64,000 nucleotides of DNA. Source: Rhodeus uyekii. Taxonomy: Eukaryota > Chordata > Actinopteri > Cypriniformes > Acheilognathidae. The DNA is taken from the NCBI GenBank assembly GCA_037043235.1, contig JAWRVZ010000057.1, positions 2,903,501-2,967,500 on the forward strand, given 5' to 3'. The notes below the pieces were generated by a model, which was given only the letters and a program-made list of their open reading frames with translations, ran no database searches and was not told the origin of the DNA. Shown here one piece after another: positions 1 to 11,147 of this stretch; position 1 is the stretch's first letter; the number at the start of each line of letters is the position of its first letter. Made by a program: the position numbers and the translations under genes.

Positions 1-241
1 ATGACCACAAAGAGTCAGGACCTCAGTTTAACGTCTCATCCGAAGGACGTGTCCCCGTCACTATACTGGGGCGTTAGGACCCACACAGACTGCAGGGTGA
101 GCACCCCCTGATGGCCTCCTAACACCACTTCCAGCAGCAACCAAGTCATTCCAAGGAGTCTCCCATCCAGGAAATAACCAGCCTCTGCTTAGCTTCAGTG
201 GGCAACCAGTCTTCGGCTACAGGGTGACACTGCTGCCGGCA
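1..241 (-). mobile_element. 5S-rRNA-derived SINE (SINE3-like), 3' part cut by window edge
   Basis: Read on the minus strand, 241 down to about 155 resembles 5S rRNA. The box A-like AAGCTAAGCA is at 195-186, the intermediate element TGGTTA at 181-176 and the box C-like GGATGGGAGAC at 168-158, in the order and spacing of the internal RNA polymerase III promoter of 5S genes. The body that follows (150 to 1) does not resemble 5S rRNA and carries the TTCGGATGAGACGTTAAACT segment that I associate with a common fish SINE. A real 5S gene is about 120 bp and would not continue into this body. The element runs off the left edge, so its 3' end is unseen. Confidence 0.75.
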
Positions 242-1416
242 AAAGTAGCATTATTTCTCTTAATTCTATAGAGCAAATCCCCCACCATCTAAGAGGTTGA
301 CTGGTAAGCTTGCTGCAATTATGTATGTGGAGGCATGCTGCAGCCTGACACGAGGCAAAGTATGCCTCTAACTGGCATGTCGGAATCAAAAAGGGACAAT
401 GAAAATAGTGGATTTTGGTAGCTCAAAAGTGCCTTTTGTGAAAATTCCATTTTCAGTATCCCATAGCTGTGTTTCTTGAGTGGCTAGTGTGTAATATGCA
501 CCCGGTAGGGTTCTGTTTTTTTTTCTTCACCTGAACACATCAGTGTGAGTGTCAGAAAAAAGGTAGAAGGTAGAAGGTAGGTAGCTGATAGTATCTAGTA
601 TCTAGTATCACTCCAGTATCAATGGAGACACTTGTCTATTTTATCTTTTATGTTTGCCTGGTGACCACTTGAGTCACAACACATAAACTGGAGATTGAAG
701 TGGTGAATCTTCATCTCCAGCCTCGATGGTCACAACATACAACTCCTCAGAGCTGGATAGCTGCAGCACCGGTGCCTCTACTGGGATGGAAGAAATTGCA
801 GTGTGTGCTTCCAGATCCCGGGAGAGGATGTCAGACCTGTCAGGTGAGGGCAGATATAAGGCCCATCTCTAACCCCTCTGAGAGGTCCATTCCATTTGCA
901 AACACCAGGACAAAAGTTGGCACTGTGCCTCAGGCTGGAGTAGTGGAAACTACTAATATTGAACACAGCCACATCCTCGAACGCTGACCATGCGTGCTCC
1001 GCTCCCAAACAAACAAAGAAGAGACTGTGTGAGGGCAGGGAGTGACAGTCTGAACTGCTGTTTGCTCACCATAGTACTAGAAATCTAGCACTATAGTATA
1101 GTGTGGGAATACCTCTACTTTTTAAACCAGCTGAGGATCTGTTAGACACACATACAAGCCAGCAACAAACAAACTTTCGACCATTTCACAAAGCTTGCTG
1201 AAGACAGTAAAGGTGCTGCTTCCAGCTGTCTTTGTAGCTTCCTAATTCATGACGTCATCGTTCCTTGGCATGCATTCACACTTCATTTCAATTCCATCGT
1301 GCTTCATGATACATTTACGCAAAGCGTTCCTATTGCGTTTTTTGATGCAGCGCGTCAATTGAAAGGGAGATTTTCAACAGGTTTCTCAGTGGGTATGTTA
1401 CTGATTGGGGAGAATG
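242..1416. other. Unassigned stretch left of the first large LTR
   Basis: No supported gene. Short overlapping reading frames on both strands at 700-1008 have no recognisable domain. Short tandem steps (AGAAGGT repeats at 560-580, TATCTAGTA at 590-610) are seen. The last bases before 1417 contain a purine run (GGGGAGAA), as expected of a polypurine tract next to a 3' LTR, so the end of this stretch could be internal sequence of a decayed retroelement. Confidence 0.4.
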
Positions 1417-2575
1417 TGTAGAATATGGATGGTGCTCATGAATGATCGATCAGATTCATTCTTTGATTGAAAAAGTGATTCGACAGGATCGGCTCCATGG
1501 AGTCTGTGAAAAAGACAGTTTAACACCCCTAAAACACAAAGCATCCTCCTGCACCCTCTCCCCCTCTGCATTCCACAGAGTCATAAAGCCCCCATCCTCA
1601 CAGACGCATACCTAAAGAACACACAAAGAATCTGCCATGTGACTTTTAACTTAGTTATTTTCCATTTTTAGATGTGTTGTGTTTTACCTATATGTATGCA
1701 TGTTTTTGTTATAACCATTTTAGATGTGTTTGATAATTGAGTGGCTTATAATCAGTAATTACCTATACATAACCATGACAATCTTTATCTTGCTTTCATG
1801 TCAAGAGTTAATATAGCCATGAATGGTCTCAAAATCTTTGTATTTCAATTTGCAGACCGTCTAGGTTTGTTTCACTGTGCTAGGATGCATCAGACTCTTT
1901 CTTTTATTCCAAAACCCAAAGGGTCTGCATTCTCAATTAGGCCATAAAACATGCTAATCACATCAGACTAAAGACAAAGGAAAGTTTCCCGCTTCTTAGT
2001 TCCTTCATTCTGATTGGCCGGCCCGACAAAAGGGGGCACAGCCTCCTCATTCCTTTAAAACCGCCTGCGGCCTAAGGACCAGCCTCTTCCTCTTCTTGTT
2101 CATCCTCTCTTGCAACTCTCTTTCTTGTTCCTGCATCTTCTCTTCTCCGGCGCGGATTCTTGGATCCTCCTGAGCACCATTTTCCACAAAGGACTTTACA
2201 AACAAAGAACCAAATTTGAACTTACCGCGGATTCCAACGGACCCACCCAGCAACAATCAAAGCACAGACCAGATCGGAATTCGCACGCACGCATTCCGAC
2301 CAGCCACAGAAAGAAAACACATGCAAGTAGCCCTTAAACGATCGTTAAGAGTTTCGAGTTTATACCAATAAGTTGGTCTGATTCCTTGCTTGTTCTCAAA
2401 TAGGTTATTGTCTGTAATACTACCTTCCTTTGTCTCTCCCTCTCCTACTCTCTCTTATTCTCTCTTCTTCGTTTTTTCAATTAATCTGTGTATGTTTGTC
2501 TATTGTTTGTCGATTATTAAAATATATATATTCACACGTGATTGCCTCTGAATTGCTCATCCATAAGTCACTTTA
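1417..2575 (+). mobile_element. Large LTR A of an endogenous retroelement (related to LTR B)
   Basis: It starts TGTAGAATATGGATGGTG, which matches the start of the LTR at 4176 (TGTAGCATCTGGACGGTG). Both share further landmarks in the same order: a GATCGATC motif near the start, AGACAAAGGAAAGTTTCCC or similar, an ATTGGC box (near 2012 here), a pyrimidine-rich stretch (2440-2470), and an ATTAAA or AATAAA signal followed by CACACRTGATTG. A purine run precedes it and ATGGTGACC, which resembles a primer-site start, follows it. The right end is uncertain (2570 or 2575). The two LTRs are clearly diverged, so they are separate insertions of one family. No coding capacity was seen. Confidence 0.6.
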
Positions 2576-4175
2576 ATGGTGACCGATTCTGGTCTCACTC
2601 ATTACTGTACTGGACTCATTCTGGTCTCACTCATTACTGTGCTGGACTCATTCTGGTCTCCCTCATTACTGTGGTGGACTCATTCTGGTCTCACTCATTA
2701 CTGTGCTGATCTCATTCTGGTCTCACTCATTACAGTACTGGACTCATTCTGGTCTCACTCATTACTGTGCTGATCTCATTCTGGTCTCACTCGTTACTGT
2801 GCTGGACTCATTCTGGTCTCACTCGTTACTGTGCTGATCTCATTGTGGTCTCACTCATTACTGTGCTGCTCTCATTTTGGTCTCACTCATTACTGTGCTG
2901 GACTCATTCTGGTCTCACTCATTACTGTGCTGATCTCATTGTGGTCTCACTCATTACTGTGCTGGACTCATTCTGGTCTCACTCATTACTGTGCTGGACT
3001 CATTCTGGTCACACTCATTACTCTGCTGGTCTCATTCTGGTCTCACTCATTACTGTGCTGCTCTCATTCTGGTCTCACTCATTACTGTGCTGGACTCATT
3101 CTGGTCTCACTCATTACTGTGCTGATCTCATTGTGGTCTCACTCATTACTGTGCTGGACTCATTGTGGTCTCTCTCATTACTGTGCTGGACTCATTCTGG
3201 TCTCACTCATTACTCTGCTGGTCTCATTGTGGTCTCTCTCATTACTGTGCTGGACTCATTGTGGTCACACTCATTAGTCTGCTGGTCTCATTCTGGTCTC
3301 ACTCATTACTGTGCTGGACTCATTCTGGTCTCACTCATTACTGTGCTGGACTCATTCTGGTCTCACTCGTTACTGTGCTGATCACAGTCTGGTCTCACTC
3401 ATTACTGTGCTGCTCTCATTTTGGTCTCACTCATTACTGTGCTGGACTCATTCTGGTCTCACTCATTACTGTGCTGATCTCATTGTGGTCTCACTCATTA
3501 CTGTGCTGGACTCATTCTGGTCTCACTCATTACTGTGCTGATCTCATTGTGGTCTCACTCATTACTGTGCTGATCTCATTGTGGTCTCACTCATTACTGT
3601 GCTGGACTCATTCTGGTCTCACTCATTACTGTGCTGATCTCATTCTGGTCTCACTCATTACTGTGCTGATCTCATTGTGGTCTCACTCATTACTGTGCTG
3701 GACTCATTCTGGTCTCACTCATTACTGTGCTGGACTCATTCTGGTCTCACTCATTACTGTGCTGATCTCAGTCTGGTCTCACTCATTACTGTGCTGATCT
3801 CATTGTGGTCTCACTCATTACTGTGCTGGACTCATTCTGGTCTCACTCACTACTGTGCTGGACTCATTCTGGTCACACTCATTACTCTGCTGGTCTCATT
3901 CTGCTCTCACTCATTACTGTGCTGGTCTCATTGTGGTCACACTCATTAGTCTACTGGTCTCATTCTGGTCTCACTCATTACTGTGCTGGACTTATTCTGG
4001 TCTCACTCATTACTCTGCTGGACTCATTCTAGTCTCACTCATTACTGTGCTGGACTCATTCTGGTCTCACTCATTACTGTGGTGGAATCATTCTGGTCTC
4101 ACTCATTACTGTGGTGGACTCATTCTGGTCTCACTCATTACTGTGCTGGACGCATTCTGGTCTCACTCATTACTG
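2576..4175 (+). repeat. 32-bp satellite array, block 1
   Basis: About 50 head-to-tail copies of a 32-bp unit with consensus halves CTCATTCTGGTCTCAC and TCATTACTGTGCTGGA. Variants differ mainly at a few positions: CATTCTGG or CATTGTGG, GGTCTC or GGTCAC, CTGGACTC, CTGATCTC or CTGCTCTC. Because 32 is not a multiple of 3 and the consensus has no stop codon on this strand, all three forward frames stay open and repeat with a 96-bp period. On the other strand every unit contains TAATGA and is closed. The apparent proteins are therefore not genes. Confidence 0.97.
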
Positions 4176-4389
4176 TGTAGCATCTGGACGGTGTCTCAAA
4201 TTGATCGATCAAAAAACAAACATCTGATTGTGACTTTTTGATTTAACAGAATGAGACTTGGAAACTCAGAATGCAGCTCTGTCTGCAGGGACAGTCGTTT
4301 TACAGCCCTGGGGCAATAAAACTCTTTGTCCTCCTCCAGGCCTCCCTTCACCCCCCACATACCTACATACATTCCACAGGATGGCACAT

Positions 4390-4420
<31 letters not shown>

Positions 4421-5757
4421 TGGAATATACAAAAATGCCTACATACACTATGTAAACTTGTATAACACTGATGTATTCGTATGTATGTAGGCATGCCCTC
4501 CATGTGCAGTCTTTTTAGTTATTTTAGGTAGTTCATTTAGATGTTTAAATGTGTATAATCGTTTAAACGAAACCCCTCTATGTCTTTCTACCTTGCTTGG
4601 TATCATTTGAATTCGTTCAGCCTGCTCTTTCTCAATCTGTATTTTGTTTAATGCTGAAATGCATTACATATTTTCTACCCTTGTTGGATCAAATCTGAGT
4701 AAGTTCCACACAGGATCATAAACTATGCAGATTAGGTTGAACAGAGACAAAAGGAAATTTCCCCAGCATCCACCTCCAAGCCAGCGATTGGCTCCTCATC
4801 CAAGGTGTGGGAGTGTCCTGATGTTTCTATAAGACCACTGAGATTCAAACAGCTCTCTCTCTCGTCACTCTCTCTCTCGTCACTCTCTCGACTCTCTTGA
4901 TCTCTCCTCAACCCCTGGGAGCTTGCAGGGCCGGAAGGCCCTGCGAGCAAGCCTTCAGCGACCACACTTTCAGACAAACAGCCATTTTGAATCTCCCGCC
5001 TTTCAAACAAAGGACTCAAGGAACAAACCAGCATCCAACCAAAGCAACTCTCTCAACGCAAGACTGGGTAACATCCACACACACGAGAAACCCAAGGCAA
5101 GCATCGTTTACGAAATCTAAATGCGTTTAAAGCTATATGCCCCTTTTTAAAGGTGAATTTCCATGCTGGTTTTCTCAAAGGTTTAATTGTCTACAGGAAT
5201 GTCGCCTCTCTCTCTCTCTCAAGCATCTCTTTCTCTCTCTCTCCATTAAGTCTATCTATGTTTTGTGTTTAACGTTTGTTTTCGTAGTTTGTTTAATAAA
5301 ACACTGTATATATAATCACACATGATTGATTCTGTACTATTCTTGAGTAAGTCACTTCTACGTTTGCATCTTGCTACAATGCTAAGTACTTTGGTACGAT
5401 AATGAAAGATTCTTCTTTATGACGATGAAGAAGATCTTTGTTAAAGTTCATAAAGATCGCGCGGCTCGTATGAGCGCACATATGGCCGCTGCTTTGAACT
5501 CATTGCTAGAATTAATCAATTCTATAAGCCGAATCAAGCTATTTGTATTCATAGTTATTTGTAATCCGTTATGATTAATTATCAATATACAAAATTCCCT
5601 TTAAGCTGGATCTATGTGCATATTTGGTCATAACACATGATCAAACTGTGTACATAGATCCCGCTACCCCGACTGCCTTTGAGCTGATTTCGCTACATAT
5701 AATGGTGGAGAATCAGCAGGCGTCGTTCAAACAATTATCTTGAGCTGATTCGCTACA
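4176..5757 (+). mobile_element. LTR B plus primer-site leader and a 17-bp LTR end, inserted in the satellite
   Basis: The element starts TGTAG and ends CTACA and is flanked by ACTG on both sides (4172-4175 and 5758-5761). Removing it and one ACTG restores a normal satellite unit. The LTR proper appears to end at 5697 with GAGCTGATTTCGCTACA. It is followed by about 43 bp holding TGGTGGAGAATC (5704-5715), a plausible tRNA primer site because it begins TGG. A second copy of the LTR end, TGAGCTGATTCGCTACA, lies at 5741-5757. This fits a retroelement that lost almost all of its internal region and 3' LTR by deletion. The LTR is about 1.5 kb and has an ATTGGC box (4787), an AATAAA (5295-5300), a CA microsatellite (4397-4422) and a pyrimidine-rich tract (5200-5245). 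Confidence 0.75.
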
Positions 5758-8700
5758 ACTGTGGTGGACTCATTCTGGTCTCACTCGTTACTGTGCTGAT
5801 CTCATTCTGGTCTCACTCATTACTGTGCTGATCTCATTTCTAGTCTCACTCATTACTGTACTGGACTCATTCTGGTCTCACTCATTACTGTGCTGGACTC
5901 ATTGTGGTCACACTCATTAGTCTGCTGGTCTCATTCTGGTCTCACTCATTACTGTGCTGGACTCATTCTGGTCTCACTCGTTACTGTGCTGGACTCATTC
6001 TGGTGTCACTCATTACTGTGCTGATCTCAGTCTGGTCTCACTCATTACTGTGCTGCTCTCATTTTGGTCTCACTCATTACTGTGCTGGACTCATTTTGGT
6101 CTCACTCATTACTGTGCTGGACTCATTTTGGTCTCACTCATTACTGTGCTGGACTCATTCTGGTGTCACTCATTACTGTGCTGATCTCATTGTGGTCTCA
6201 CTCATTACTGTGCTGGACTCATTCTGGTCTCACTCATTACTGTACTGGACTCATTCTGGTCTCACTCATTACTCTGCTGGCCTCATTCTGGTCTCACTCA
6301 TTACTGTGCTGCTCTCATTCTGGTCTCACTCATTACTGTGCTGGTCTCATTGTGGTCACACTCATTAGTCTGCTGGTCTCATTCTGGTCTCACTCATTAC
6401 TGTGCTGGACTCATTCTGATCTCACTCATTACTCTGCTGGTCTCATTCTGGTCTCTCTCGTTACTCTGCTGGTCTCAATCTGGTCTCACTCATTACTGTG
6501 CTGGTCTCATTCTGGTCTCACTCATTACTGTACTGGACTCACTCTGGTCTCACTCATTACTGTGCTGGACTCAACCTGGTCTCACTCATTACTGTGCTGA
6601 TCTCATTTTGGTCTCACTCATTACTGTGCTGGACTCATTCTGGTCTCACTCATTACTGTGCTGATCTCATTGTGGTCTCACTCATTACTGTGCTGGACTC
6701 ATTCTGGTCTCACTCATTACTGTGCTGGACTCATTCTGGTCACACTCATTACTCTGCTGGTCTCACTCATTACTGTGCTGCTCTCATTCTGGTCTCACTC
6801 ATTACTGTGCTGGTCTCATTGTGGTCACACTCATTAGTCTGCTGGTCTCATTCTGGTCTCACTCATTACTGTGCTGGACTCATTCTGGTCTCACTCATTA
6901 CTCTGCTGATCTCATTCTGGCCTCACTCACTGTGCTGGTCTCACTCTGGTCTCACTCATTACTGTGCTGGACTCATTCTGGTCTCACTCATTACTGTGCT
7001 GATCTCATTCTGGTCTCACTCATTGCTGTGCTGGACTCACTCTGGTCTCACTCATTACTGTGCTGGACTCATTCTGGTCTCACTCATTACTGTGCCGATC
7101 TCAGTCTGGTCTCACTCATTACTGTGCTTGACTCATTCTGGTCTCACTCATTACTGTGCTGGTCTCATTGTGGTCTCACTCTTTACTGTGCTGCTCTCAT
7201 TCTGGTCTCACTCATTATTCTGCTTGTCTCATTCTGGTCTCACTCATTATTCTGCTTGTCTCACTCTGGTCTCACTCATTACTCTGCTGGTCTCACTCTG
7301 GTCTCACTCATTACTGTGCTGGACTCATTCTGGTCTCAATCATTACTGTGCTGAAATCATTCTGGTCTCACTCATTACTGTGCTGCTCTCATTTTGGTCT
7401 CACTCATTACTGTGCTGGACTCATTCTGGTCTCACTCATTACTGTGCTGATCTCATTGTGGTCTCACTCATTACTGTGCTGGACTCATTCTGGTCTCACT
7501 CATTACTGTGCTGGACTCATTCTGGTCACACTCATTACTCTGCTGGTCACACTCATTACTGTGCTGCTCTCATTCTGGTCTCACTCATTACTGTGCTGGT
7601 CTCATTGTGGTCACACTCATTAGTCTGCTGGTTTCATTCTGGTCTCACTCATTACTGTGCTGGACTCATTCTGGTCTCACTCATTACTGTGCTGGACTCA
7701 TTCTGGTCTCACTCATTACTGTGCTGATCTCATTGTGGTCTCACTCATTACTGTGCTGGACTCATTCTGGTCTCACTCATTACTGTGCTGGACTCATTCT
7801 GGTCACACTCATTACTCTGCTGGTCTCACTCATTACTGTGCTGCTCTCATTCTGGTCTCACTCATTACTGTGCTGGTCTCATTCTGGTCTCACTCATTAC
7901 TGTGCTGGACTCATTCTGGTCTCACTCATTACTCTGCTGATCTCATTCTGGTCTCACTCACTGTGCTGGTCTCACTCTGGTCTCACTTATTACTGTGCTG
8001 GACTCATTCTGGCCTCACTCATTGCTGTGCTGGACTCACTCTGGTCTCACTCATTACTGTGCTGGACTCATTCTGGTCTCACTCATTACTGTGCTGATCT
8101 CATTCTGGCCTCACTCATTGCTGTGCTGGACTCACTCTGGTCTCACTCATTACTGTGCTGGACTCATTCTGGTCTCACTCATTACTGTGCCGATCTCAGT
8201 CTGGTCTCACTCATTACTGTGCTGGACTCATTCTGGTCTCACTCATTACTGTGCTGGTCTCATTGTGGTCTCACTCTTTACTGTGCTGCTCTCATTCTGG
8301 TCTCACTCATTATTCTGCTTGTCTCATTCTGGTCTCACTCATTATTCTGCTTGTCTCACTCTGGTCTCACTCATTACTCTGCTGGTCTCACTCTGGTCTC
8401 ACTCATTACTGTGCTGGACTCATTCTGGTCTCAATCATTACTGTAATGATCTCATTCTGGTCTCACTCATTTCTGTGCTGATCTCATTCTGGTCTCACTC
8501 ATTACTGTGCTGATCTCATTCTGGTCTCACTCATTACTGTGCTGATCTCATTCTGGTCTCACTCATTACTGTACTGGTCTCATTGTGGTCTCACTCATTA
8601 CTGTGCTGGACTCATTCTGGTCTCACTCATTACTGTGCTGGACTCATTCTGGTCTCACTCATTACTGTGCTGATCTCAGTCTGGTCTCACTCATTACTGT

Positions 8701-10704
8701 GCTGATCTCATTGTGGTCTCACTCATTACTGTGCTGGACTCATTCTGGTCTCACTCATTACTGTGCTGGACTCATTCTGGTCACACTCATTACTCTGCTT
8801 GTCTCACTCATTACTGTGCTGCTCTCATTCTGGTCTCACTCATTACTGTGCTGGTCTCATTGTGGTCACACTCATTAGTCTGCTGGTCTCACTCTGGTCT
8901 CACTCATTACTGTGCTGGACTCACTCTGGTCTCACTCATTACTGTGCTGGACTCATTCTGGTCTCACTCATTACTGTGCTGGACTCATTCTGGTCTCACT
9001 CATTACTGTGCTGATCTCAGTCTGGTCTCACTCATTACTGTGCTGATCTCATTGTGGTCTCACTCATTACTGTGCTGATCTCAGTCTGGTCTCTCTCATT
9101 ACTGTACTGGTCTCATTTTGGTCTCAATCATTACTGTGCTGATCTCATTCTGGTCTCTCTCATTACTGTGCTGGTCTCATTCTGGTCTCTCTCATTACTG
9201 TACTGGTCTCATTCTGGTCTCAATCATTACTGTGCTGATCTCAGTCTGGTCTCACTCGTTACTGTGCTGGTCTCATTCTGGTCTCTCTCATTACTGTACT
9301 GGTCTCATTCTGGACTCAATCATTACTGTGCTGATTTCAGTGTGGTCTCACTCATTACTGTGCTGCTCTCATTTTGGTCTCACTCATTACTGTGCTGGAC
9401 TCATTCTGGTCTCACTCATTACTGTGCTGGACTCATTCTGGTCTCACTCATTACTGTGCTGGACTCATTCTGGTCACACTCATTACTCTGCTTGTCTCAC
9501 TCATTACTGTGCTTCTCTCATTCTGGTCTCACTCATTACTGTGCTGGTCTCATTGTGGTCACACTCATTAGCCTGCTGGTCTCACTCTGGTCTCTCTCAT
9601 TACTGTACTGGTCTCATTTTGGTCTCAATCATTACTGTGCTGATCTCATTCTGGTCTCTCTCATTACTGTGCTGGTCTCATTCTGGTCTCAATCATTACT
9701 GTGCTGATCTCAGTCTGGTCTCACTCGTTACTGTGCTGGTCTCATTCTGGTCTCTCTCATTACTGTACTGGTCTCATTCTGGAATCAATCATTACTGTGC
9801 TGATCTCAGTGTGGTCTCACTCATTACTGTGCTGGACTCATTCTGGTCTCACTCATTACTGTGCTGCTCTCATTTTGGTCTCACTCATTACTGTGCTGGA
9901 CTCATTCTGGTCTCACTCATTACTGTGCTGATCTCATTGTGGTCTCACTCATTACTGTGCTGGACTCATTCTGGTCTCACTCATTACTGTGCTGGACTCA
10001 TTCTGGTCACACTCATTACTCTGCTGGTCTCACTCATTACTGTGCTGCTCTCATTCTGGTCTCACTCATTACTGTGCTGGTCTCATTCTGGTCTCACTCA
10101 TTACTGTGCTGGACTCATTCTGGTCTCACTCATTACTCTGCTGATCTCATTCTGGTCTCACTCACTGTGCTGGTCTCACTCTGGTCTCACTTATTACTGT
10201 GCTGGACTCATTCTGGCCTCACTCATTGCTGTGCTGGACTCACTCTGGTCTCACTCATTACTGTGCTGGACTCATTCTGGTCTCACTCATTACTGTGCCG
10301 ATCTCAGTCTGGTCTCACTCATTACTGTGCTGGACTCATTCTGGTCTCACTCATTACTGTGCTGGTCTCATTGTGGTCTCACTCTTTACTGTGCTGCTCT
10401 CATTCTGGTCTCACTCATTATTCTGCTTGTCTCATTCTGGTCTCAATCATTATTCTGCTTGTCTCACTCTGGTCTCACTCATTACTCTGCTGGTCTCACT
10501 CTGGTCTCACTCATTACTGTGCTGGACTCATTCTGGTCTCAATCATTGCTGTGCTGATCTCATTCTGGTCTCACTCATTACTGTGCTGGACTCATTCTGG
10601 TCTCACTCATTACTGTGCTGGTCTCATTGTGGTCTCACTCATTACTGTGCTGATCTCATTCTGGTCTCACTCATTATTCTGCTTGTCTCATTCTGGTCTC
10701 ACTC
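5758..10704 (+). repeat. 32-bp satellite array, block 2
   Basis: The longest block, about 155 units of the same 32-bp repeat as block 1. Longer segments are themselves repeated. The rare variant CATTAGTCTGCTGG recurs near 5916, 6364, 6834, 7620 and 8875, with a one-base variant near 9568. A multi-unit stretch ending in the variant GGTCTCAATCATT recurs near 7331, 8427 and 10534. This is higher-order structure of about 1.1 and 2.1 kb. The longest open frame, 479 codons at 9118-10557, is a by-product of the stop-free unit. Confidence 0.97.
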
Positions 10705-11128
10705 TGTCACGATTCATGAATTCGTTGTCTCCTAATTACTGCCTGTGTGTGCATGCGAGTGTGTGTGGGAGGCGTGGTCGCTGATCACCCACTCAGCTCA
10801 TTAACCTTCTCACCTGTTTCTCATCTGATTGCCTATTTAGTTCCCCTCCACCATCACCACGTTGCAGTGTTCTTGTTCCCCATGTGTGCCCGTGCAGTCC
10901 TCCAGTGGTTTTGTGTCTTCGTGTTCCTCGTCTCCTCGTGTCTGTGATCCTGTGTTCCCGCCTTCCGTCGTCACGTTCACCACCACCCGTCTGGACTTCA
11001 CACTTCACTTCTCTCCGGAACCCATTGAGTCCCTGCGCTGTTGCCAGCCGGTCCCGGACTTCCTTCATCTTTTCTCACAAATAAATGTTACACTCGCAAT
11101 TGAATCTGCCTCAGTCTCGTGCCTGACA
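10705..11128 (+). repeat. 5' LTR of the chromovirus
   Basis: 424 bp, TGTCA to TGACA. It has a TATA-like TATTTAG at 10834-10840, the predicted transcript start 30 bp downstream at 10864, and AATAAA at 11080-11085. These give U3 of about 159 bp, an R region of more than 200 bp and a short U5. The boundary with the satellite is exact. Confidence 0.96.
10834..10874 (+). promoter_or_regulatory. Predicted LTR core promoter and transcript start
   Basis: TATTTAG (10834-10840) lies 30 bp upstream of GCAGTGTTCTT (10864-10874). That 11-mer is the exact reverse complement of the primer-site sequence at 11130-11140, which independently marks 10864 as the likely RNA 5' end in a self-priming element. The same arrangement is in the 3' LTR at 15557-15597. 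Confidence 0.7.
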
Positions 11129-11129
11129 G

Positions 11130-11140
11130 AAGAACACTGC
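11130..11140 (+). other. Self-priming primer-binding site
   Basis: AAGAACACTGC begins two bases after the 5' LTR. It does not start with TGG, so it does not look like a tRNA 3'-end complement. It is perfectly complementary to GCAGTGTTCTT at the predicted RNA 5' end. Tf1 and sushi-type elements are known to prime reverse transcription with the first bases of their own transcript, using an 11-nt pairing. The length and position agree with that mechanism. Confidence 0.75.
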
Positions 11141-11147
11141 CCTTTTC

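Noticed and set aside
1..241. Functional 5S rRNA gene
   Set aside because: Only part of the 5S sequence is kept, with many changes, and it continues into a SINE body without a terminator T-run at the right place.
700..1008. Overlapping frames of 95 and 76 codons on opposite strands
   Set aside because: No domain, no splice sites and no similarity that I recognise. Random frames of this length are expected.
2576..4175. Satellite read as a CRISPR-like repeat array
   Set aside because: Units are contiguous without unique spacers, there are no associated genes, and the context is a vertebrate genome.
9118..10557. A 479-codon open frame, and many others of 60-409 codons, within the satellite
   Set aside because: The 32-bp unit has no stop codon in any forward frame, so frames stay open by composition. 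The repeated peptide (LVSLITVLDSFWSHSLLC type) is the same in all three frames with a 96-bp period, and there is no promoter or splice context.
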